Assembly: GCA_022457065.1 (NCBI GenBank)
Contig: JAJGBQ010000001.1
Span: forward strand, 1,674,001 to 1,738,000
Source of the DNA: Curvularia sp. ZM96
Taxonomy: Eukaryota; Ascomycota; Dothideomycetes; Pleosporales; Pleosporaceae
Length of the DNA: 64,000 nt
Direction of reading: 5' to 3'
A program made the translations under genes and the position numbers. Of the stretch, positions 1-11,099 are shown one piece after another. Position 1 is the first letter of the stretch. The number at the start of each line of letters is the position of its first letter. Below the pieces are notes generated by a model. It saw nothing but the letters and a program-made list of their open reading frames with translations. It ran no database searches and had not been told where the DNA came from.

Positions 1-1
1 G

Positions 2-3000
2 GCCGGTCAGCAACCCGAGGGTGCTGGCGATGTCAACTGGGCCATGGATATCTTCAGTGTAGGTTGCGTCATTGCAGAGTTGTTTCTCGAAGCCCCCATC
101 TTCTCTCTGAGCCAGCTCTTCAAGTATCGCCAAGGCGAGTACGATCCCGAACACTCCCACCTCAGTAAGATTCAAGACTCAAATATTCGCGAGTTGATTC
201 TCCACATGATTCAGATAGATCCCAGCTCGAGGATGACTGCAGACGACTATCTTACCCATTGGAAAGGGAAGGTGTTCCCAACATACTTTTATGGCTTCCT
301 CCAACAGTACATGTATTCTATTACCGATCCTTCTTCTGGCCGAAAGCCTGTCACAACCGGTTCAGAACATCTCGGTGAGCCGGATGAGCGTATAGACCGG
401 ATATTCAGTGACTACGACAAGATCTCTCATCTACTCTCGAGCGAGGAGGGAAAGCCGCTGGGCAGACCAGAATGCTCGCCTCCTCGGCCCAATGCCAAGC
501 CTTTTCCCCTTTTCGTTAATATACCAAATTACCAACATCAGGCCTCTCCAGCGCAGAGTCTAGCTGTCGACGACGGTAACTTGATTTTTCTGACCATTGT
601 CGTGTCTTGCTTACGGGGGACTGCAAGAGCTGCAGCTCGTGTTCGAGGTTTGGAACTTCTTCTCGCGTTCTCTGAGCGATTGACCGATGAAGCCAAACTT
701 GACCGTGTGATTCCTTACGTGGCCCAGTTGCTGGCCGACAAATCCGAGCAGGTCAAGATTGCGGCGTTGCGCTCCTTAACGCAAATTCTTGCAATGGTAC
801 AGGTCGTTTCGCCTATCAATGCTTACATCTTTCCCGAATATGTCCTTCCACGGCTTGAAGCATATCTCCCAGACTCATCTGGGAAGGTCGGGTCCCTTGT
901 CCGTATGCAGTATGCACTGTGTATTGGTACATTGGCGACAACTGCGGCTAAATACCTCGATATGATTCAAGCATTACGCGCAGAGGGATCTTTACCTGCC
1001 GCCGATCCAGAAACTGAAGATGGCATGTCTTCGTCGGCAACCCGTAATCAGTTTGATTCAGATCGCCGCATACTGATTGAGGCCTTTGAGAAGCACACCA
1101 AATCTCTTCTCACCGATACCGATCCTGCTGTACGCCGAGCTATGCTTTTGTCTGTCTCCGACCTCTGTGTGTTTTTTGGAAGTCCTAGAGCCAACGACGT
1201 AGTTCTCAGTCATCTGAATACATATTTAAACGACCCAGATTGGATGCTCAAGTGCGCATTCTTCGAAAGCATTGTAGGCGTTGCCGTCTTTGTCGGAGGT
1301 GCCAGTCTGGAAGGTTACATACTACCACTTATGGTTCAGGCGTTGACAGATCCCGAAGAGTTTGTGGTAGAGAAAGTCATCAGATCACTATCCTCGATGG
1401 CGGAACTTGGTTTGCTCCAGCGCTCCAAGACATGGGAGCTAGTGGACATCCTTGCAAGGCTGACAATGCACCCAAATCTTTGGATACGGGAAGCAGCAGC
1501 TCAATTCATCTCTGCTGCATCAACATATCTATCGGTGGCCGATACGCATAGCATCCTGATCAACCTCATCAGGCCGTATCTAAAGGTCATTCCTGCTGAG
1601 TTTTCCCAATTGCGTATTCTGGAGTCTTTGAAGAGTCCTATGTCACGTCTGCTGTTGGAAATGGCTTCTAACTGGGCACTGCAAGCTCAAAAAGGACAAT
1701 TCTGGCTGGCAGCTAGACACCAACAAACGTTCACCTTTGGATCATCAGATGACAGCCTTCCAACTGTTTCGGGCCGAGAACTCGACCAAAAGGTCTTGCA
1801 GCGGTTGCCGAAGAATGAGGAAGACGAGTTGTGGCTACAAAAGCTGCGCAAAGCAGGGCTTAATTCCGATGAGGACTTCAAGCTGGTGGCACTCCGGGAG
1901 TTCATTTGGCGAGTTACCCATCGCCGGCGCTCCGACAGCCTTTCCACTCCCACCACCAGATTCAACAGCATTGTCACGCTAAAAGACCTTGGCGTCAAGG
2001 CACAAACTGTGCTGTTCGACGAAGACGTGCGTCAGGTTATGGAGCAAACGAAAAGGGCTGATGCACCAGAAGAACACTTACCACCTCGCACCATCAAGGA
2101 TGCGCTTTTGGATGCTTCGACTACTGAGGCTGATGGGTTGGCTGATCGAATGCCACATTTCGAAAGTCAAGCTGGACGACTGGTTCGCGAAGAGAGAGGT
2201 ATCACCATTCCATCTCGATCAAAGCCGCGTCCCGTACCCAACGATCAACAGTCGCCAGCTTCTGTTTCCGAGCCAAGAAGGGATTCTCTCAAGGTTTCAA
2301 AAATTTCGTCCTCCCCTTCAGGCTCAATAGCATCCGTGGATCCTTCTAATGGTCTCCGACACCGCAATAGCGCATTAGGACTGCTTGGACGAGGGGAAAA
2401 TAAGGCTTTGGCAGAAATTGGTACGACTTCTGCAAATGTTCTTGGAAAGGTTGATGGAGTTCATCCACGAGAGTCATCTCGATCTCGACAGCCAATGTCA
2501 CCGCTTGCAGTAGACAGATTTGACCGAAGTCCGCTGCGGATTCGTTTTCGAAACGCGCACAATTATACAGGAAATGATCCTGCAATACTGAAGCTGTTGG
2601 ATTCAATGCTCCTCGAGAGATTCCCAACAGAGGAAATTGAGTTTGGTCCTCGCATACAGCCTCCTGTTCGACGACAGCCCATCAAGTATAAGGATGCGCA
2701 TCGGTTGCCTGTAGGCACTCCTTGGCGTCCAGAAGGGACACTTGTTGCCAGTTTCAGCGAGCACACAGCCGCAGTGACCCGGATACTGGTGTCGCCCGAC
2801 CAAGGGTTTTTCATCAGCGGCTCTGATGATGGGAGCGTGAAGATCTGGGACACTTCACGTCTTGAGCGTAACATCACCCGTCGGTCTCGGCAAACATACA
2901 AACTAGGCGAAGAAGTCAAAGTCACAAGCCTAGTCTTTATTGAACAAACATATTCCTTCGTCGCCACAGGTAGTGATGGGAGCGTTCACGTCGTTCGCAT

Positions 3001-4054
3001 TGACTACTTACAGAATCAAGATGGCAACGCCAAATTTGGCCGGCCCCGACTCCTTCGCGAGTACCAATTGCCCAAAGGAGACTTTGCTGTCTGGTCCGAG
3101 CACTACAGTGGAGAAAACAAGTCTGTCCTTCTGTTAGCTACCAACAATTCAAAGATTCTTGCCCTGGACCTACGCACGATGGAATTACTCTATACCCTCA
3201 GCAACCCCCTGGACCATGGAACACCAACTTGCTTCTGTGTCGATCGAAAGGCACATTGGTTGCTGCTGGGAACGTCACATGGTGTACTCGATCTTTGGGA
3301 TCTTCGATTCAAGCTACGTCTCAAGGCTTGGGTTTGCCATGGTGCATCACCTATCCACAGACTTTACCAAGTTTTTCTCCCAAAAGCGAAGAAGACTAGA
3401 CTATACATCGCTGGGGGCAGTGATCAGGGTGAAGTGACAGTGTGGGATTTTGAAAAGCATATTTGCAAAGAAGTGTATCGTACTGGCTCGTGTAAAGATA
3501 TCGGCGTCAAGAGTACAACACTCACAGACCTCGATGAAGAAAGATCGGGTGGAATGCTTGGCCGGTTTGCTACAAGTGTTGAGCCAACCGCTAATTCGAC
3601 AGCAGATCGGGGCGTCAGGGCGATTGCAGTACATACACAGACGACCGATGACAGGGGCGATTCGAAACACACGTTTCTAATCACTGCAGGCCCAGACTGG
3701 AAAATTCGTTACTGGGACACTAGCCGCGCAGACTGTTCACTTGTAGTCAGTGGGCTCGAAGCTGACGAAGGAAAGCCGCAGTACGTCGTCTCTCAGCCAA
3801 GCCCAGATACGGTTGTTGTTACGGAGCAGCTACAAGAGTCCATGAATCAGAAAGGCAATGGGAAAGAAAGCAAGGTGAATACAGGAAACAAGAAGGTGGC
3901 AGGAAAATCCTCAAGATCAAGCGCTATTGCTGTACAGCAACAGTACCTTCTTAAAGGTCACGTAGACTGCATTCTCGACGTAGCGTTTATCGAGCAGCCA
4001 TATGGGATGATTGTGTCATCTGATCGGTCAGGCGTTATCAATTTATTCATGTAA
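2..4054 (+). CDS. VPS15: VPS15, regulatory kinase-like subunit of the Vps34 PI3-kinase (5' end outside window)
   Basis: The frame is already open at the window edge, so the gene is cut at its 5' end; 1350 codons are visible without an intron. The first residues are the end of a protein kinase domain (WAMDIFSVGCVIAELF, subdomain IX). Roughly residues 190-560 are helical HEAT-type repeats, 630-880 is a Ser-rich linker, and 910 to the end is a WD40 propeller (for example GSDDGSVKIWD and a last blade near DRSGVINLF). Kinase plus HEAT plus WD40 in this order is diagnostic for Vps15/PIK3R4. In this family the protein anchors and activates Vps34 on endosomes, vacuole and autophagosome initiation sites. 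Gene identity is firm; the N-terminal myristoylation site and most of the kinase domain cannot be seen. Confidence 0.95.
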   Translation, partial: AGQQPEGAGDVNWAMDIFSVGCVIAELFLEAPIFSLSQLFKYRQGEYDPEHSHLSKIQDSNIRELILHMIQIDPSSRMTADDYLTHWKGKVFPTYFYGFLQQYMYSITDPSSGRKPVTTGSEHLGEPDERIDRIFSDYDKISHLLSSEEGKPLGRPECSPPRPNAKPFPLFVNIPNYQHQASPAQSLAVDDGNLIFLTIVVSCLRGTARAAARVRGLELLLAFSERLTDEAKLDRVIPYVAQLLADKSEQVKIAALRSLTQILAMVQVVSPINAYIFPEYVLPRLEAYLPDSSGKVGSLVRMQYALCIGTLATTAAKYLDMIQALRAEGSLPAADPETEDGMSSSATRNQFDSDRRILIEAFEKHTKSLLTDTDPAVRRAMLLSVSDLCVFFGSPRANDVVLSHLNTYLNDPDWMLKCAFFESIVGVAVFVGGASLEGYILPLMVQALTDPEEFVVEKVIRSLSSMAELGLLQRSKTWELVDILARLTMHPNLWIREAAAQFISAASTYLSVADTHSILINLIRPYLKVIPAEFSQLRILESLKSPMSRLLLEMASNWALQAQKGQFWLAARHQQTFTFGSSDDSLPTVSGRELDQKVLQRLPKNEEDELWLQKLRKAGLNSDEDFKLVALREFIWRVTHRRRSDSLSTPTTRFNSIVTLKDLGVKAQTVLFDEDVRQVMEQTKRADAPEEHLPPRTIKDALLDASTTEADGLADRMPHFESQAGRLVREERGITIPSRSKPRPVPNDQQSPASVSEPRRDSLKVSKISSSPSGSIASVDPSNGLRHRNSALGLLGRGENKALAEIGTTSANVLGKVDGVHPRESSRSRQPMSPLAVDRFDRSPLRIRFRNAHNYTGNDPAILKLLDSMLLERFPTEEIEFGPRIQPPVRRQPIKYKDAHRLPVGTPWRPEGTLVASFSEHTAAVTRILVSPDQGFFISGSDDGSVKIWDTSRLERNITRRSRQTYKLGEEVKVTSLVFIEQTYSFVATGSDGSVHVVRIDYLQNQDGNAKFGRPRLLREYQLPKGDFAVWSEHYSGENKSVLLLATNNSKILALDLRTMELLYTLSNPLDHGTPTCFCVDRKAHWLLLGTSHGVLDLWDLRFKLRLKAWVCHGASPIHRLYQVFLPKAKKTRLYIAGGSDQGEVTVWDFEKHICKEVYRTGSCKDIGVKSTTLTDLDEERSGGMLGRFATSVEPTANSTADRGVRAIAVHTQTTDDRGDSKHTFLITAGPDWKIRYWDTSRADCSLVVSGLEADEGKPQYVVSQPSPDTVVVTEQLQESMNQKGNGKESKVNTGNKKVAGKSSRSSAIAVQQQYLLKGHVDCILDVAFIEQPYGMIVSSDRSGVINLFM

Positions 4055-4466
4055 TATCATGCACATAGACAATATACTATCATAATGCCTTTTAATGTAA
4101 CTAAGATAGATTATGAATAATTAGTTCTAGGAGTTCTATTCAATAGCGCCCAGACATAGTACGCTAATACTACAACTAAGCTATATTAAACATAATAAGT
4201 CGTCGTTATAGCTCTACTAGTAATACTGTTGTGCCTGCGCTAGTTTGCTGGAGCCCTACAATGGTACACAGACCAAGGGAGACCTCGCCTCGCAATGAGA
4301 CGTCGGGAGCAAGCTCGACTGAGTAGCTCCTTGGCATTGTTCCATACCTGCCACTTTTCAGAACGTACGTTTGTCAACGCTCTCTCCCACAGAACCCACG
4401 CCTGATCCATAAAACCCTTATGCCACAGCACTCAGTTTGATCTTGAAAATTCTCTTGTGTATCGCA
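4055..4466. other. AT-rich intergenic spacer, partly repeat relic
   Basis: No gene is supported. Positions about 4080-4220 are AT-rich and dense in TA, CTA and TAG, the same texture as the RIP-damaged LINE further on, so this may be a short decayed repeat. The rest holds the VPS15 3' flank and the start region of the next gene. Confidence 0.5.
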
Positions 4467-5861
4467 ATGGATTACCTACCCCAGGAGGTCATCAACCGAA
4501 TGGCCACATATATTGATCGATATTCACGACAGCAACAAGAAGCAATCCCTCTCACCGAAAAAAACAACGGCAAATTGTCGGTATTACCATCATACGCGAC
4601 AATTTCTAAGCAATGGAAAGAAGCTGTCGAATTCATCACGTTCCACCGTCTGTATGTTAGAAGTGATGATCTCAATCGACTACAGACAGTTGTAACCCAC
4701 AATCGTTGCAAATACGTAAAGAAACTGAGTTACCAAATACTGCTCCCAGAATACTCGCAAGAACAGGGCAGACGTATGGAGACCAATGAAGAAAAGGAGG
4801 CCAACAACCATGTCTTCACCCAGAGCATTGCGGATTTGTTCTCCATCCTGAAACAATGGGAGGAAGCAGGGCTTCTTCTGGACTTGCGGTTATTCATACT
4901 GGATCCGGAATCCCCGAATGATTGTATGGAGTTCGACAGACGAATACGCAGTAACTATCTCACCCTCTCCGGGATCGACAGAATACCCACGCTTTCGAGT
5001 ATCAGTTATCTCCAACTTAACGGCCGCTACACGCGAATGATGTTGCCTACTGTTGCGCTTCAGCTTGCTGCGTTCCTGCCCAACCTCAAGCATATTTACG
5101 CGAGCTTTGGGAAAGTATGCGAGCAAATGGCTGCGTTTGAACAAAGATCAACATTTGCAAAGTTGCTTGACCAAACGAGGTTCTTAAATGGCTCAGTGGC
5201 TGGGTTTGAGTTTTTTCAAGATTCTCCAATGGATCACCGAACAGCAACCTCATCGATTCTACCGGTGGGCACTCTCTATGATCCACTCAGCGCGTCTTTG
5301 CGTATGTTTTCGCAAAATTTGACGTCCTTCATTTTGAGCAGCTACGTGGATCCTACCCTATTCTGGCCATCAGGCTACGAGAAACATTCCAAACCACTCT
5401 GGCCTTCGCTCAAGAAAATGAGAATCATGTTCAACCCTGTGACCCCGACTGGGGATTGGTACTTTGTCGGCACACCCTCAGACGATGACGACGAGCAGTT
5501 CCTCAAGCATGGTAATCCGAAAACCTTGGATCCACTTCTCATTGCCTTCGTAAAAGCGACTCAGCAAATGCCCGTCCTCGATGAATTCATGCTCGAGTGC
5601 GAAATGGGCTACGACGTTGGCTTTTGGGAATTATCTTACTACGCGCCTGGTGTGGAAGCGGACTGGAGCGGAGACTGGGGTGATGAGGATACAACGGCAG
5701 TTCGGCGGTTGTATTATACAGTTGGGGAGGTATGGAGGCCTGATTGTTTCGTTGCGAAAACATTACGGAGCATTGGGCAGGAGAGGCATGGGTCTGAACT
5801 GATTGAACGATTTCTGGGGCATAGGAGTTGGAGTTCTTGTCCGGGTTGGGGTTATTTATGA
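4467..5861 (+). CDS. Hypothetical protein, F-box-like N-terminus
   Basis: A 464-residue single-exon gene. I chose the ATG at 4467 (MDYLPQEVINRMA); the frame opens about 10 codons earlier but only with a TTG. The start LPQEVINRMATYI followed by a run ending in SKQWKEAVEFITFHRLYV resembles the F-box-like opening of many fungal orphan proteins (Leu-Pro-x-Glu-Val, then a small helix bundle, then a W or R anchored segment). The remainder has leucine-rich stretches and an acidic loop (PSDDDDEQF) but no catalytic motif I recognise. F-box proteins of this kind usually act as substrate receptors of SCF ubiquitin ligases; that role is inference here. It lies between VPS15 and a transposon-bearing region, a typical place for fast-evolving accessory genes. 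Confidence 0.7.
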   Translation: MDYLPQEVINRMATYIDRYSRQQQEAIPLTEKNNGKLSVLPSYATISKQWKEAVEFITFHRLYVRSDDLNRLQTVVTHNRCKYVKKLSYQILLPEYSQEQGRRMETNEEKEANNHVFTQSIADLFSILKQWEEAGLLLDLRLFILDPESPNDCMEFDRRIRSNYLTLSGIDRIPTLSSISYLQLNGRYTRMMLPTVALQLAAFLPNLKHIYASFGKVCEQMAAFEQRSTFAKLLDQTRFLNGSVAGFEFFQDSPMDHRTATSSILPVGTLYDPLSASLRMFSQNLTSFILSSYVDPTLFWPSGYEKHSKPLWPSLKKMRIMFNPVTPTGDWYFVGTPSDDDDEQFLKHGNPKTLDPLLIAFVKATQQMPVLDEFMLECEMGYDVGFWELSYYAPGVEADWSGDWGDEDTTAVRRLYYTVGEVWRPDCFVAKTLRSIGQERHGSELIERFLGHRSWSSCPGWGYL

Positions 5862-7009
5862 GTCTAGTGGACTCGTGTATCATAGTTAGTAGCTGCTATG
5901 AACATGGAAGGAGGGGGCGTGGCGATTAATATAAGAAGCGTTTTCAATCAGCTAACCTACTAATCGTACTTAATCAGTGCTTGCAACAGGTCAGTAACTG
6001 CAACTATACCTTAAGCTCTAGAGCTTCTGGCTCCACGTCTCGAATCTCAAGTTTGGTATGGATCGGGATGGACCCTCAATCGCAGAACAACATACTGAAT
6101 TACTATAATCAAAACTTTCATTAGTTAGTTAAGAAACTAGATCTAAAACATTTTGTTATAACTAGTATTAACTTATATAAATTAGATATGCAGACTATTA
6201 TATAGACCCCTATCTACTACTAGATTAAATACCCTATTACTACTAGGCTGTTCAACATTTTCCTGTTCGATGATCTTGGTATACTGGGCGTGCGATAAAG
6301 ATGCTAGAGGGCTTCAAGGGCATGTTGGCGTGGTGCATCCTGTCCAGCTTTGGGGATCTTAGCGAGATTAGTCAGTTCTACGACAACTCTCGGCTCCTCC
6401 CGTAGTATGTGCGCGGCGGCTTTGCCAATAGTATACTAGTCTTAATGCAAGGGGCTAACGTCTGACATGGTACCACATTCAAGGCTGAGAGCCGTGTCTG
6501 TTTTCTTGCATAAGTATTTCAAAGGTGTCAACTTGATGCACCAGAGATCATGCTTGTCACATCCTTTGAGCGCTTACAGCTTTGGCTGGATGGGTCATTT
6601 GTCGGCTCAGTACATGACGTGATTCAAAGCATCCTGATTCGCTCTTGCCCTGGCGAGTGGGCCTCATCCCTGATTTCTATGTACCTGTACGGTGCGGCAC
6701 GGCGGGTGAAGCGGCAGAAAGAGGAGTAGACAAGGGATTGGGTAGCGTTACATACTCACCAAGCGTCATGCGGTCGGCTGCGCGGCAAATGGGCCCACTT
6801 GATGTTGGTTGAGGACGTGCAGACGCCCCGGACGGTCGACGCGGCGTCCGAAAAAAGCGAACAGTTTATTGACCTTCACCCACCCCGGCGTGATGAATTA
6901 CAATTTGCCGCTCACGCAACCCAGACGCGTCAGCCGCAAATCTCTACTCTCTACACCCTACCCTCCACTTCCCTAACGCTAACAAGAACCTATTTTGTTC
7001 TACTATCCC
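5862..7009. other. Gene-free region upstream of the LINE insertion
   Basis: No supportable gene. Positions about 6110-6250 are AT-rich and TA/CTAG-dense like a RIP relic. Positions 6301-6730 have a more balanced composition with short ATG-led frames on the plus strand (6301-6405 and about 6550-6729, the latter 59 codons) separated by TAG stops; they may be remains of a gene but I recognise no family. From about 6840 to 7009 there is a pyrimidine-rich plus strand that looks like promoter or leader DNA, interrupted by the LINE insertion. Confidence 0.4.
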
Positions 7010-7023
7010 GCTGACGCCCACTA
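7010..7023. repeat. Target site duplication, left copy
   Basis: GCTGACGCCCACTA occurs here and again, identical, at 12742-12755 on the other side of the LINE. Fourteen perfect bases flanking an element that ends in an (ATT)n tail is the expected product of target-primed reverse transcription. Confidence 0.9.
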
Positions 7024-7269
7024 TTATTATTATTATTATTATGGTTTAACGTCCTTTCTCAGCCCAAAGGCTATATAAGACGTGTAAGCTATAAGCCTAC
7101 AGGTAACTACGTAGTGTTGTCAATCTAGTGTAGGTGGGTGAGGGTGCTATCTAAATCGAGGTGAGGCTCGCAGCCTAGTGTAGAGGGAGGTAGTGGGGGG
7201 TCTTGCGGGTAAAAGAGAGAGGTAGGGTGGGTGTAGGGCGAGGCCACCTAGTATAGGTGTTGCCCTAGT

Positions 7270-10200
7270 TCTCGAGGTTTCCTTTGTGCCAGGCCTGTGT
7301 TGCAGCCCTAGTTTCCTTAATAAAGGCGATAGTAGCCTGTATGCCTACGCTCGTGTTTAGCAGGAAGGCTAGCGATAGGGGGTCCTTGCTCGCCTCCTGC
7401 ATCTTCATCCTAGCCTCCTTATATAGCGTACAGCTAAGGAGGATATGGGCAGGATCTTGAGTAGCTCTATAGTTGCAGGGGCAAACTTTAGAGTCTACTT
7501 TGTCTCGCTTAAAGAGAAAGTCTCTTAGGTAACAGTGGCCTAGCTTAAGTTAAAAGAAGGCGCTAGAGACTTCTCTACTAGTAAGAGGAGGAGTGGCAAT
7601 CTGCTTCCTAGTCTTCCACTTATACCTTGCAGCATAAGTAGTAGAGTTGAGGGCAATAGCCTTCCTCCTATATTGTTCTAGATAGCTGAGCCACTCTCGC
7701 TCGCCTAGCTGTTTTATTCGTGTGCCTATTACAGCTAGACTCGTCCTACTAGAGCTAGGATCTAGCTTTGTCGCCTCCTTTGCTAGCGCGTCTGCTTTCT
7801 CGTTTCCTATAACACCCTGGTGGCCAGGCACCTAGTAGATCGCGGGTGTTAGGCCTTTTTTCTTAAGTTTCTTAGCTGCTCTTATACATCTAAGTTGCCA
7901 CTCTTGTCCTAGGTTATTAGAAGCAGTCGTTAGTCTAAATATTGCAGCCTAGTTATCTGCATATACTCTAACTTCTAGACAATCCTCTACTAGATCGATA
8001 GCTTTCTCTAGGCCTAGGGTAATACCCTCTAGTTCTCCGTTGTAGACTAGCTAGTTGTACCCTATATTCACTTGCTCCTAAGCTATAAGACTAGCTCCTT
8101 TGTAGAAAGCTACTCCTACTCCTATACCCTTGCCTTTGCTTATAGCTAAGGCGTCTAAGTAGATAGAGAGGCGATATTTGTCTTCTAGTAGTTCCTTATA
8201 CTCTTTTACTTCGATTTCCTTTAACTTCTTAGATATATTCGTCTTGTAGGGTGTTTTTAAGCTCTAGGGCATAGAGGCGTAGTGCTAAATCTTCTCGCTA
8301 TCTATAGATAGGGCTGTTGAGATAGATCTAGTAATACGCTCTAGCTACTTTCCTTAATTACTAGTAATAGCAATATTTAGAGGGTGGCTAGGAGCTAGCT
8401 TTCTTGCTCTAAAGGCGTACTGTCGTAGGGCGTTATTAAGTCTAACTTTAGGAGGGTATAGAGCTGCCTCTACCTCGCTAGATATAGTAGGTGAGGTTCT
8501 AAATAATCCTAGAATTTTTTTGCAGGCTTAGTTCTGCAGCTTCTGCCTCTAGTTGAGTGCTATCTACTACTCCTTCCAGAAGATTTGACAGCCATAGTCA
8601 GCTACGCTAGTAACGCAGGCTAGATAGAGCTGTCGTACTGCTCTAGGCGAAAGGCCTTTATTTAAGTTAGCTAGCCTACTAAGGCGGTGAAAGGCTGCAC
8701 TAGCCTGCTGGTTTCTAATAAGGCTATAGTGCTTGAACTTAAGGCTGCTATCGAAGTAGATGCCTAGCCATCTAACTAGCTCCTTAGACTGTACTGTTTC
8801 TTAAGTAGGTAGAGTAAGTACTCTACTTTGATCTTTTATAGATCGTGTCTAGTTTACTAGTTCAGTCTTTAAGCTGTCGAATTAGATAGCTGACTCTTCT
8901 GCTAGTCTAAAGAGGTTCTCAATCTCCTTTTCTAGTAGCTTGATATTCTTCCTTACTAACGAAGATGATATAGAGATCTAGAGGTCGTCTATATAGGAGG
9001 AGGAGTAGATATTCGCACTAGTCTAAATCGCCTCAAATAGCGGCTTCGAGTAGATCAGAAACAGGATAGGTGAGGCTAGGCTTCCTTGAGGTGTTCCTGT
9101 CGAGATCTCCTGCGGCTCTTCACTCTGTCCGTCAAAGGACAGTTCTAGTACTCTCTCCTCTAGAAAAGACTTTGTCCAGGCTAGTAGACAGCAGGGCAGG
9201 CCTTAAGATCTCATAACTTCTAGGAGCTTGTTTTTTAAGACGTGATCGAAGGCTCCTTTAATATCAAGAAAGATTGTAGTAGTAACTTTCTACTTTCTTT
9301 TCTACTGCTGTATGTTATTATAGAAGAGTAGCGCAGCGTCAATAGCGGATTTCTTGAGTCTTCCTCCTAGTTAAGAGGGATAGAGTAGATCTGTTGTTTC
9401 CGCTAGTGCGCCTAGTCTCCTAGCTACTAGCCTTTCTAGTACTTTGCCTAGGCAGTTTAGAAGTGAGATTACTCTATAGGCTTTTGGGATCGAGTAGTCA
9501 GGCTTGCCTAGCTTTTTCAAGATTACTCCTTTTGCTTTTCTCCAGCACCTTGGGTGATAGCCTAGATTGAAGAGAGTAGAGTATATCTTAAATAGAGCTT
9601 CTGGCTGCGCTAGGAAGGCCTTTTGGATCACCTCCTGGCTAATTAGATCAGGCCCTGGTGAGGTAGCCTTCACTTTAGAGCAGGCGAAGAAGAGCTCGTC
9701 CTCTGTTAGAGCAGGCCAGGTCCACTTGCTGTCTCCTCTATAGGTGTAGAAGGAGGGTGTAGCTGTCGTAGGAGGCGGAGGAAAGAGATCCTCTCTAAAA
9801 GCCTTGCATTTCTTAGTAAACGATTCCTGGCCTTTAATTCTAGGTATTCGGGTGCTAAGGTTGTCTTTTATATATGCTAGAGCTTTAAAGATCTCCTTAG
9901 GCGAGTCTTTTTAAAGGAAGGCCTCCTAGTAGCCTTGTTTAGCTCGTCGAATAGCTCTCAGGTATCTATTTTTCGTGCAGAGATACTCTCGTTTCCACTA
10001 GTAGAGAGAGCTGTTGTTTTCCTTTTCTGCCTCCTTCTTATAGGCTCTATAGGCCCTACTTAAGTCTCGCTTACAGCTATCTAGCTCGCTCGTCCACTAA
10101 GGCTTTAGCTTTAGCTTTTAATTAACTAGCGGAGTTAACTTTTCTAGCGCGTTCTGTATAGCCTTCGTGAGGTCCTCTCCTAGCTTGTCTAGCTTAGTTT

Positions 10201-11074
10201 CTAGAGGGATATTTTGTCCTAGGATAAGCTTTCTTAAGGTATAGTTCGAGCAAGGAGGTAGTGTTGACAGTCGCTCCTCTAGACCTAGCGCTTTAGTCTC
10301 CTTTTCTAGCGTCTCCTTGAAGATCGTCCAGTCTATTTGTTTAGTATTATACCGTTTTAGCTGGCTAGGCAGCTGGCTCGACGAGTAGATACTAAATAGT
10401 ATAGCGTAGTGGTCAGACCCTACTTCGGGTATAGTCTACTAGTTCTAGATAATAGCAGCTATATTATTTGTTGCAAAAGTAAGGTCTAATACGCTTTCTT
10501 TCCGCATGTGAGCTCTAAAGAAGGTGCCTGCCCCTAGAGTATTTAGTAGAGCGAGATTTTGCGCGTCTATCCACTCTACTAGGTCCTCTGCTAGTGTACT
10601 AGAGCTGCGATCTTCTAGGCTCTATCTAGGATAGTAGGTGTTGAAATCTCCTAGAACGATTAAGTGAGGCTGTAGGGTCTCCTGTAGGAGGCGCCTCTGT
10701 ATTGTCGTCTAGTTAAGCCCTTCTAGAAGGCTTTTCTCGTTATAAATATTATAGATATAGAAGCTAGAAGTAGTAGCTAGTACCTTAATAGCTAGAAAAT
10801 CGTTATCGTCGCTAATAAAAGGATTAACCTCTACTTCTAGGTCTTTTCTAATATAGAAGAGTACTCTAGGCCTTAAGGAGCTATCCTCTAGGGCGGGTAG
10901 TATCTAAGTAAAGTCCTGGTGAGCGATAGATCTAGTATTTGCGTACGAGAATCCCTTAAGTAGCCAGGGCTCCTATACTGCGACGATTTTGGCGTCTACT
11001 TTAACAGCTAGATCTAGCGCGCTCTCGGTAGCAGGACTACTTCTATTAACATTTATTTGTAGGACCTTTAACAT
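7270..11074 (-). pseudogene. LINE ORF2 remnant: endonuclease, reverse transcriptase, RNase H
   Basis: Reading down from an ATG at 11074 the peptide begins MLKVLQINVNRSSPA, the opening of the AP-like endonuclease of Tad1/I-type LINEs, and continues to an EPWL motif near 10970. Reverse transcriptase pieces follow: KATSPGPDLISQEV at about 9670, KAYRVISLLNCLGK near 9460, and the active-site box as SYIDD near 8980. RNase H is seen at 7831-7550 (MPGHQGVIGNEKADALAKEA), and a C-terminal CPCNY..DPAHILLSC motif lies near 7470. In-frame TAG/TAA codons fall throughout, mostly where Trp or Gln is expected, so no enzyme can be made. The 3' limit is approximate. Confidence 0.88.
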
Positions 11075-11099
11075 TCTAGTTAGAAGAGGTAGTAGTCCT

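Noticed and set aside
1687..1998. Antisense open frames within VPS15 and other long genes
   Set aside because: These are shadows of the sense coding frame with no independent start or motif.
4240..4431. 63-codon minus-strand frame with ALTNVRSEKWQVWNN
   Set aside because: It is short, lies in the promoter of the next gene, and matches no family I know.
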